Part shown: positions 55,665-64,000 of the stretch, one piece after another
Layout: every line of letters begins with the position of its first letter
How positions within the stretch are numbered: position 1 is the first letter of the stretch
DNA from: Zhengitettix transpicula
Lineage: Eukaryota; Arthropoda; Insecta; Orthoptera; Tetrigidae
Length of the DNA: 64,000 bases
NCBI GenBank assembly: GCA_037074705.1
Contig: CM073590.1
Location: forward strand, 163,740,746-163,804,745
Direction: 5' to 3'
The notes under the pieces: generated by a model
Told to the model about the DNA's origin: nothing
Databases searched by the model: none
The model's input: the letters and a program-made list of their open reading frames with translations, nothing else
Made by a program: the position numbers and the translations under genes

Positions 55665-56171
55665 TTTTTTTTTTTTTTTAGGGCAACAGGCTACATGAGG
55701 GTAATCCACTTAGGGCAACTCCCCTTTAATAGCATAGGAAGGGATTTGAAAGGGGGGATGCGGAAGGGTAGAGGAAGGTAGCCAAGGGTTAACTAGGGCC
55801 CCCGGGCTATATTTTAAGGATCCTACCCGGCATTCGCCTAAAGGAATGCAGGGAAAACCTTAGAAAAACCTGCATCGGGTAGGTCGGGCATTGGGTACTT
55901 GTCCCACGCCCTTCCGATAGCGGGAGAGGAGTTTGCTGTGGGGACGCAGCTTACCGCTCGCCATGCCTTGGCCTGTTTAGGAGGCAGCTGGCCGACTATT
56001 CCAATAGGAATAGCAGACAACTCTTGCCGTATGCCCAAGGTCTGCGACCCCGGAACATACACCTCTCAAAACAGACCGAGGTGCCTCGGCATGTGGGAAC
56101 CTTAGTTCAAAAAAACCAGAGAGATGTGAGAGCATCCCCAAAGGTAGCCCCCGCCAGAGCTCTCTGGGAAG
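55665..56171 (-). mobile_element. retroposon family R, copy K
   Basis: Begins with a T run directly after the downstream AATTCAG target copy of J, has the GGGCAACAGGCTACATGAG 3' end, and stops at CTCTCTGGGAAGGTT, lacking the head hairpin. Its upstream side borders TTCATATTCAG, the target of the next copy. Confidence 0.9.
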
Positions 56172-56183
56172 GTTCATATTCAG

Positions 56184-56738
56184 TTTTTTTTTTTTTTTTT
56201 TTTTAGGGCAACAGGCTACATGAGGGTGATCCACATTGGGCAACTCCCCTTTAATAGCATAGGAAGGGATTTGAAAGGGGGGATGCGGAAGGGTAGAGGA
56301 AGGTAGCCAAGGGTTAACTATGGCCCCCGGGCTATATTTTAAGGATCCTACCCGGCATTCGCCTAAAGAAATGCAGGGAAAACCTTAGAAAAACCTGCAT
56401 CGGGTAGGTCGGGCATTTGGTACTTGTCCCACGCCCTTCCGATGACGGGAGAGGAGTTTGCTGTGGGGACGCAGCTTACCCCTCGCCATGCCTTGGCCTG
56501 TTTAGGAGGCAGCTGGCCGACTATTCCAATAGGAATAGCGGACAACTCTTGCCGTATGCCCAAGGTCTGCGACCCCGGAACATACACCTCTCAAAACAGA
56601 CCAAGGTGCCTCGGCATGTGGGAACCTTAGTTCAAAAAAACCAGAGAGATGTGAGAGCATCCCCAAAGGTAGCCCCCGCCAGAGCTCTCTGGGAAGGTTC
56701 ACCTGCAAGAAATCCTCTCGCAGGCTTACTTTCCTTCG
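56184..56738 (-). mobile_element. retroposon family R, copy L, 11-bp target duplication
   Basis: Flanked by TTCATATTCAG at 56173-56183 and 56739-56749. Long T run at the tail side, complete body, single head hairpin (CCTGCAAGAAATCCTCTCG). Confidence 0.92.
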
Positions 56739-56749
56739 TTCATATTCAG

Positions 56750-57148
56750 TTTTTTTTTTTTTTTTTATTTTTTTTTTTAGGGCAACAGGCTACATGAGGG
56801 TAATCCACTATGGGCAACTCCCCTTTAATAGCATAGGAAGGGATTTGAAAGGGGGGATGCGGAAGGGTAGTGGAAGGTAGCCAAGGGTTAACTAGGGCCC
56901 CCGGGCTATGGTTTAAGGATCCTACTCGGCATTCGCCTAAAGAAATGCAGGGAAAACCCTAGAAAAACCTGCATTGGGTAGGTCGGGCATTTGGTACTTG
57001 TCCCACGCCCTTCCGATGACGGGAGAGGAGTTTGCTGTGGGGACGCAGCTTACCCCTCGCCATGCCTTAGCCTGTTTAGGAGGCAGCTGGCCGACTATTC
57101 CAATAGGAATAGCGGACAACTCTTGCCGTATGCCCAAGGTCTGCGACC
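56750..57148 (-). mobile_element. retroposon family R, copy M, 5'-truncated
   Basis: Starts with a T run containing one A directly after the downstream TTCATATTCAG and runs to CAAGGTCTGCGACC, where it breaks off into unrelated DNA. The tail side therefore joins L's target and the head is missing. Confidence 0.9.
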
Positions 57149-57181
57149 AGTATATGTATCAGGATTTTGAGCATTTTAATT

Positions 57182-57735
57182 CACAGGAAGCCTGCGAGAG
57201 GATTCTCTCGCAGGTAACCTGCGAGGGATTTTCTCTCGCAGGCAGAACCTTTTAGGAGAGAAACGAAGGGGCTACCTTTGGGTATGTCTTTTCCTCTCCG
57301 TTTATGAACTAAGGTTCCCACATGCCGAAGCACCTCGACCTGTTTTGAGAGGTGTATGTTCCGGGGTCGCAGACCTTGGGCATACGGTAAGAGTTGTTCG
57401 CTATTCCCATTGGAATAGTCGGCCAGCTGCCTCCTAAAGTGGTCGAGGCACGGAGAAGGGAATGCTGCGTCCCCACAGCAAACTCCTCTCCCGCTATCGG
57501 AAGGGCGTGGGACAAGTACCCAATGCCCGACCTACCCGATGCAGGTTTTTCTAAGGTTTTCCCTGCATTCCTTTAGGCGAATGCCGGGTAGGATCCTTAA
57601 AATATAGCCCGGGGGCCCTAGTTAACCCTTGGCTACCTTCCTCTACCCTTCCGCATCCCCCCTTTCAAATCCCTTCCTATGCTATTAAAGGGGAGTTGCC
57701 CTAAGTGGATTACCCTCACGTAGCCTATTGCCCTA
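57182..57735 (+). mobile_element. retroposon family R, copy N, full length with 12-bp target duplication
   Basis: Flanked by AGCATTTTAATT at 57170-57181 and 57736-57747. It is the best reference copy: two head hairpins in succession (57190-57243), complete body, and TTGCCCT end with essentially no A tail. Opposite in orientation to the four neighbours. Confidence 0.93.
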
Positions 57736-57857
57736 AGCATTTTAATTTCCTTATTCAGCTGTAGACAACGATAGTAAAAATATTTAATAATGATCTCTTT
57801 TTTTTTTTTTGGCGTTGTGTAGCAAATCATAAACGTTTATATTCCCCGATGCCGTTT

Positions 57858-57860
<3 letters not shown>

Positions 57861-57954
<94 letters not shown>

Positions 57955-57955
57955 T
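57861..57955. repeat. (CT)n(TA)n microsatellite
   Basis: CT run followed by TA run, the same arrangement as at 5214-5295, at the 5' end of the related Helitron. Confidence 0.95.
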
Positions 57956-59272
57956 ATACAAATGTCTGTGTGTACCCTATACGTTCTTAAACCATTTATC
58001 CGATCGCGATAAAACTTTGTTGTGTTGTGCGAAGTTTCTGACTGGCTTTAAAAGCGTTAGGCTACTCCCAACGGATAATCGGGGGTGAAATTTAAAAACT
58101 ACCGATATTAGTGTCGATTAATTACTTGTCAGCGTATATGTGATTAATAGTTTCTATCCAGATGGCGTTAGTGTATAATTTCAACCCCTAAAGCTCCAAT
58201 AAGGAATGATGTGGAGGGGCGTTACATAAAAATAACGGGTAACAACCGAGATATGTGTCAAATACAGGGTTATAAATGTCAATGAGTTTAATTCTGACAT
58301 TCACTGTGTTAGTTAAGTTGTAGATCAGCCCCTAAGTGTGGTTGTGGGACAGGATGTGGGTGAAAGGCCGTTACATAAAGTAATGAGTTAACAACAGAGA
58401 TATTGAACCTGAGATTATGGAAGTCACTGAATTTGACTCTGAAATTTACGACACTAGTTAAGATGCAGTTCTGCCCCTAGTAGTGGGGGCGAAACAAATT
58501 TCCGATTACAATCTTAAATTCGTTGACCAATTTCTATCAAACCTTATACATATGTTACTTACGATTCAGGAACAAACACAGAGGGGTTAAGACAAACCTA
58601 CCACCAGAAGTAGAGAGGAGAGGGTAGCATTTTAAAAAATCCTAAACTATTAGCTTCGAATAAAATGTTGTCGGTGTCTCACTTCAAAAGGCAAGGAAGG
58701 GAAGCACCCTTATCGTATGGGTGGTGTTACATAAAAAGTAATGAAAAAAAGACCGAGATTAATGTCGATTCGCTGAATTTAATTCTCACATTAACCATGG
58801 CTGTTAATGAAATTTTATGTTCCTTATCATGGATGTGGACGCGGTTGACAAAATGTTATCCGCTTAAGTTACTGGGTAATTTTTTAATTTTCTTAATGTA
58901 CCAGTTATATTTTGGCCTCTGTTTATTTTTAAAGGTTGTATTTCTGTACTTCTTTAAGGTAATGGGGGTAATTTTAGACTTCATTAAATTAAAGAGTATT
59001 TTTTAGTGTTTCAATTCGTCATGACTTTTGAAACACTTTTATTTTATGTAGTAGGAAAAATACAGAATACCGACAGTTATCATCCTGGTTTATTTGATGT
59101 TAGATGCCAAGGGTTTAGGTCGGGGAGGGAACCGTAAATAAGTGAATGATTCCAAACACTGACGCTATTGTCGTTGGTTAAATGAAATGTTTACCAAGAG
59201 GTTAGTGTCCAATCAATTCCTACTGCGGGATAATTTAAATAAATTCCCGGAGAACACCGGGCACTCAGCTAG
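57861..59272 (+). mobile_element. non-autonomous Helitron, 1.41 kb
   Basis: Begins A/TCTCTCTCTC with a CT then TA microsatellite and ends CCCGGAGAACACCGGGCACTCAGCTAG followed by T. The terminal hairpin pairs CCCGG with CCGGG. The body is collinear with 5212-7140 (without its retroposon): shared GGGCGTTACATAAAAATAA, CAACCCCTAAAGC, GTTTAATTCTGACATT blocks. No helicase. Confidence 0.88.
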
Positions 59273-59764
59273 TTTATTTATAAATTTATTGTTAGTTTAT
59301 GTCGTAAGTTGTATTTTTGTTGCGGAAGTTTGTTACGTACTGAAATTTATTTCCGTTTTTCGTCGGTTTAAAATGGTCATATTACCAGATGGAATCAGAT
59401 TAAATTATCATATTGGGGAGTTGCTCCTACAAAATTCTGATGGTTTAAACGATGAAATCTTAAACATATTAAAAAATAAGTATTATTATTGCTATTAAGG
59501 AATAGATGATTTCAATGAAAAGATGCTCGTGAGATTTGTTGCGAATTTATAAATAGATTGAAATCTCGGAACTGATGAAAACGTTATATGGCTATTATTT
59601 ATGTTTCATACTTGGGAAAAAATTTAAATTATCGTGTGTCCAAACACTTACCACCTCATAACAGTCATTTTAGCTCTGCCGTAATTCATCACATCATAAA
59701 ATTCATGATAGTTTACCTAGATTCATTTTATTATAGTATTAACAACAATTTAACAATTTAATGT
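59273..59764. other. no gene seen
   Basis: AT-rich spacer. A short frame extends from the Helitron end to 59498 with no recognisable content. Confidence 0.45.
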
Positions 59765-61118
59765 AAATTTATGTTACTGAAATTCGAATAAATCAGTAGT
59801 TATCTGCTTTAAAGATACTACATTTTCCCACTATCTTCGTCCTTCAAGCTGGTCTATAAAAGTTGTAACAACTGGTGTCTCCCGGCAGTAGCTTTGGCGA
59901 CGCAGACAGGCAAGTACATTAGATTATCATATTAACAACTCACAAAGTCGCCAGTCCTCCAGTTTCGCCTTGTTCATATAACTTTATAATCCTTGTTGTA
60001 ATTAAACGAGTTAATTAACAAAATATTTTAATTTAAATAATCTGTTCATAATAATTTCTCTTGAATTTCATAAATATATTTTCGGTTTCCAATCGGGTAA
60101 TGTTTTAAAACGTTCAAAGTTTCAACAGCTAGGTTTACCACCAACATTTCAGTTGTCATCTCTGAAAGTTCATCGGCTCAAAATATTTTAAATTTAAAAC
60201 AGACGTGTGAATTCATTAGTAGAAGGCTCTACAGTCCTCAATATAACCTTATTACTTTCAACAAAACCTGGCGAAGATGCTACAGCTTGTTGTAGAATTT
60301 TATATGTTTTTCAAAATATTTGCCGGATTTAATCCCGGAACTGTTTGTTTAACAAATTCGTAGCGAATTCCTTGGTTCTCTAATATTATTTACATTTGTT
60401 ACACAGTGTGTGGTATATTCTTAACTAAGCTCATTTAAGCTATTTGATATGCACTATTAAATAACAGTTCAAATTTCAATAGTAAATTTAGCCACGAACA
60501 ATATTGAACAAATCGATTTTTTTTATACTTTAACGTGTCAAATAAAATCTTCCAGTTTTTAATTGCTTGTAATCAATAAATTTTATGTAGTCAGAAAACA
60601 CGTCTTTAATTTTCAAATTATACCAATTAAACACGTAAATCTGTAAAGCCTGCGGAAGGTCCTATTGAGAAGATGGGCGTGCCAATAAATAGTATCCTAG
60701 GAATAGAGGTCGCTGACCTCCGCGCTATTCCAACCGTCGGTTGCCAACAGTAGATAAATTTGAATTAGACTCGTTAATTTGAAGGCCAAAGCCAGCCAGA
60801 TTAAAGGGAACGTATCGAACTTTTAATAAGTGGGATCTTATCTAGAGGTTGTGCCGCCATAACACGAATGGAATCAAAATTTATTTTAGCCAGCAAATTG
60901 GAACACATAAGTTGGTGTTATTAACAGAGAATTCAAGGTCGGTGAATGCAAGGTCTTGCTGTTGAACGAACTGGATTAGAACCGGTTTCTCTATAGCTGG
61001 AAGTCGTTTTACTTGTGTTATGATAATTTTAGACGTATTGAAAGATTAGAAGCTCGGAATACAGTGATTAAAGTTTCCCTTTCCTGTCACGGAACTTTGA
61101 TCATATTGTTATTCTTCC
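59765..61118 (+). repeat. duplicated promoter-bearing block, copy 2
   Basis: Second copy of 40740-42955, shorter by the several hundred bases that the first has near its middle. The order of all shared landmarks is kept. By analogy with the first copy it may be the promoter and first-intron start of a tandem esterase paralogue whose coding exons lie right of this window. I find no esterase exon before 64000. Confidence 0.68.
59855..59890 (+). promoter_or_regulatory. candidate Pol II core promoter (TATA + Inr), copy 2
   Basis: TATAAAAG at 59855-59862 and GCAGTA at 59885-59890, the same 30-bp spacing as at 40903. The following GACAGGCAAGTA is also conserved. Confidence 0.45.
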
Positions 61119-61640
61119 AGTACTTATATTAACGCGAATGGATTTGAATATTATTATATTTAGAAATTAATTGTAATCAAATAAGGATAGAATGAGATCT
61201 ATTACATCAAGATAAACCATCGAATTATAAGTATAAATGTTCGGGCCATATTCATATATTTAGGAGCTGATCCAAGAGTGCATCAATAAAATTCAATTCC
61301 ACAATTTCTATCCAATAAACTAATCTTAGCAAGCTGTTTTTTCTATGAACTGAAATTCCTTCCAAGTTTATTTTCGAGAGAGATTTTTAGTAACATCAGC
61401 AATTCGGCTCAGATGTTCTTAGCTGAGCGAAATATTCTGCCTCTTAAGTTGATTTTTATTGTTGTGTTCCTATTGAAAAAATTCGCACGAGCCTATCTTC
61501 GATTTAGTATAGCGGACGAGGAATAACTACCATTTAGTTTTCCATTGACAAGTCCTGTATGACAAACGTAGAGCTGCAATCCTTCATGTGTTCAGTTCGT
61601 CGGGCAAAATAATCTGGTACCTCGATGGTCCCACAATATT

Positions 61641-62062
61641 GATATAGGAAGGGATTTGGAAGGGGGGATGCGGAAGGGTAGAGGAAGGTAGCCAAGGGTT
61701 AACTAGGACCCCCGGACTATAGTTCAAGGATCCTACCCGGCAATCGCCTACAAGTGATGCAGGATAAACCTTAGCAAACCTGCATCAGATAGGTATTGCA
61801 TTGGGTACTTGTCTCACCGCCCTTCCGATGGTGGGAGAGGGGTTTCTTGTGGAATTGCAGAATTCCCTTCTCCGACCAGTTTAGGAGGCAGTTTAGGAGG
61901 CAGAAGTAGCGAACAACTCTTACCGTATACCCAAGGTCTGTTACCCCGGAACATACACCTCTCAAAACAGGCCGAGGTGCCTCGGCTTGTGGGAACCTTA
62001 GTTCAAAACCGGAGAGAGGAAAAGGCAACACGAAAGGTCGCCCTCTCCGCCTCTCCTCAAAC
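61641..62062 (-). mobile_element. retroposon family R, copy O, both ends eroded
   Basis: Begins inside the family at ATAGGAAGGGATTT and ends in the head region near CGCCCTCTCCGCC. Contains a small internal duplication (TTTAGGAGGCAG twice) and a deletion in the GCAGCATTCCC block. No target duplication. Confidence 0.88.
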
Positions 62063-63459
62063 GTTCACGCACAAATTCTCTTAACATACTGGGCCATAAA
62101 TTATGTATAAAGTGCCATCTGACTGCGTTTCCCGAGCTTCACAGATACCTCTAGGAAGTTTTGGATATCACCTCATCTTTGTAGGATTACTCCTTTTCGC
62201 GTATTATTCCACCTTATCCCGGAAAAAAAGATAATATAAAGTGCTAATCCTAGTGATAAACACGATGCTCGAAGTTGTTTGAAAGCGAATTTTACCACTG
62301 TTATATGAAAATTATAGCCTGAAACTATGACTGCGACGATGAGGCAGTCCTTTAAACTAACTCATAATTTACAACATACGTGACATATTTTCAACGTTTG
62401 TGCTGTAAATCTGGCGACCCAATAAAGAGTGAATTTGAAGCATGAAATTACTCCTGGTATCTTATCAGTAGTAACGGATCACCGGCATATCTACAGTGCG
62501 GATGTATCCTAAGGTTATCCGAAACGATGTTTCTATATGGTTTCATTTTAAAAACGACAAATTAGCTTATGGACAGAGAAGAGAATCCCACTAGCGAGAA
62601 ATAATTAAAATTTCTATTAGTAAGTTATGCTAATAAGATTGTTTTGAGTTTCGTCGGTATGGAAAGGATTTTTCGAAGTTTTGTAAAGTGATCTGTAAGA
62701 TACATCCGTAGCAGCCGAAAGTAACTTTACTTGAAGAAACGTAAATTTCTGAAAAATTTTCTGAGCATTGGAGCCGAAGTTTGAGATATCTTTATTTCGT
62801 ATGGTGGGTTTTAAAAGTGATATTGATGTGATTTAATATAGTTAATTTGTCGCCATTTCAGAATTAAAAGTTATTTTACTATATACGTTTTTTAAAAACG
62901 TCACGCGGTTTTATTCCAAATTCATTTAACCGACGCAATAAGGTAGTATTAAATAAATTTAACGTACAAAATTATTAAAAATTTTATGATTAAGTTCCTT
63001 GACACAGAATTTTTTTTAGATTGTCTTATTCAACGTTCGATATACTGTATCCAGTTTTCAAGAAGCCGTGAATTAAATTGAACAGTGATCATCCTCCTTT
63101 GGCGTAAGACCAATTTATTTACCTCGGAGTAAAGCCAATCGGTATTATATTGATGAGGTTAGACTTATTTAAATGGTTCCATGCTTTATATAGAAACAAA
63201 CTGTGTAATTTCTGAGATATGAAGCGAAATAAATCATTATCACAATCTATTTCAGCCGAAATTCACGCTATACTCTTATTTTGACACTTTTATTTCTACA
63301 TATTCACTACTTTAGGCTTCTTCCATCCATGTTCTTAACATTACTGTTGTTGGGAAAATTATACACTTTTCTTTTAATTATTCAATAAAAAAAATTAATT
63401 TCCTTGGATAGGATTTTGGGCGCCAGTGAATACCTTAAGTTGGATTAAACTTTAATTTA
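62063..63459. other. no gene seen
   Basis: AT-rich DNA. If the second promoter-bearing block is functional this would be intronic. No exon with esterase similarity is found. Confidence 0.45.
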
Positions 63460-63859
63460 TTATTCACAATAAAAAATTGTAAGAGACAGGAGCGAATATA
63501 ATTCACTCAACTCAGGGCGCCAACTATTATTTTCGTGTGGCAGAGACCAATGTGATCGACAATTACGTAATATAATCTCCGTGTTGCGACTGCATTTGGG
63601 TCCTCGTCTTAAACTGGAGGCAGGCCTGGATTCCCCTTTCATGGAAATTTGCCGGGTAGAGCCGTGGGCTGAGAGCGACCTTTGGTTGCTGCTTCCTTTC
63701 TTGGGTTTGACTTGGTCCTCCGGAGTATGAGTGACTTGCTTGTCTCTCCAACTTGGACGGTCGACTTTGTCTCGTGCAATAATTTCTTTCTGCGAATAGA
63801 CTAAGTCCAATCTGGCTGCAACCGATTACATTGAGTCTCCGATCTCTCTCTCCCTTCAA
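63460..63859 (-). other. unidentified coding-like stretch, two overlapping minus frames
   Basis: Two overlapping minus-strand frames of 116 and 98 codons in a GC-richer segment. Content is rich in Arg, Ser, Gln and Pro (PSQTQERKQQPKVALSP). TGGCGCC occurs twice nearby on the minus strand (63418 and 63518 regions), resembling LTR-retrotransposon primer-binding sites, so a gypsy-like remnant running off the right edge is possible. No diagnostic domain is seen. Confidence 0.25.
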
Positions 63860-64000
63860 GATTTCAAGTCCTCAGAATATCCCTTTTCATATCATTAGTC
63901 GTTTAAATGGGTCCTCTGATAATTCTGCTAATGAACTCGTCACTTTTACCCCTGTTTCAGCCAAATCGGACTGAGGGAGGGGCTTTTGAGACGTCACTTC

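Overview
The window is animal nuclear DNA, AT-rich and packed with decayed mobile elements. The single intact protein-coding gene is a spliced secreted carboxylesterase, and the TE mix (Penelope-like, irritans-type mariner, BEL/Pao, jockey/CR1-like LINEs, Helitrons, tRNA-SINEs) fits an insect with a mid-to-large genome, perhaps a polyneopteran such as a stick insect, cockroach or termite. The species cannot be fixed from sequence alone.

Layout. 0-3.7 kb: a Penelope-like element (RT plus GIY-YIG, minus strand) broken by a mariner pseudogene, with a 66-bp inverted repeat at 3.5-3.6 kb. 5.2-7.1 kb: a Helitron carrying a nested retroposon. 7.1-17 kb: mostly unannotated AT-rich DNA with one retroposon, one tRNA-SINE and one Helitron. 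17.3-17.9 kb: a 162-bp tandem array of tRNA-Ser(CGA). 18.7-28.4 kb: SINEs, solo-LTR-like repeats bounded by TA microsatellites, and empty DNA. 29.5-31.6 kb: a BEL/Pao polyprotein pseudogene. 31.6-40.6 kb: retroposon fragments and three Helitrons, two of them head to tail. 40.7-43 kb: a promoter-bearing block (copy 1). 44.9-53.2 kb: a ten-coding-exon carboxylesterase on the plus strand, 577 codons, complete catalytic triad, LINE debris in intron 2. 53.4-57.7 kb: LINE remnant plus five retroposon copies inserted one beside another. 57.9-59.3 kb: Helitron. 59.8-61.1 kb: second copy of the promoter-bearing block. 61.6-64 kb: one retroposon and unassigned DNA.

Three things stand out. (1) A family of about 540-560 bp retroposons, here called family R, has at least 15 copies in this window. 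Four copies have exact 11-14 bp target-site duplications; the family has a hairpin head and lacks visible Pol III boxes. (2) The blocks at 40.7-42.96 and 59.77-61.12 kb are collinear, and both carry TATAAAAG exactly 30 bp before a GCAGTA initiator. The first lies 4 kb upstream of the esterase start codon, so I infer it is the esterase promoter plus first intron, and that a second esterase paralogue starts just beyond the right edge. (3) The tRNA-Ser array shows graded decay from one end, including loss of a Pol III terminator.

The only coding system is the esterase: a signal peptide, two conserved disulfides, Ser216-Glu345-His467 and a C-terminal SDEL. Everything else is mobile DNA, structural RNA genes or DNA in which I see nothing.
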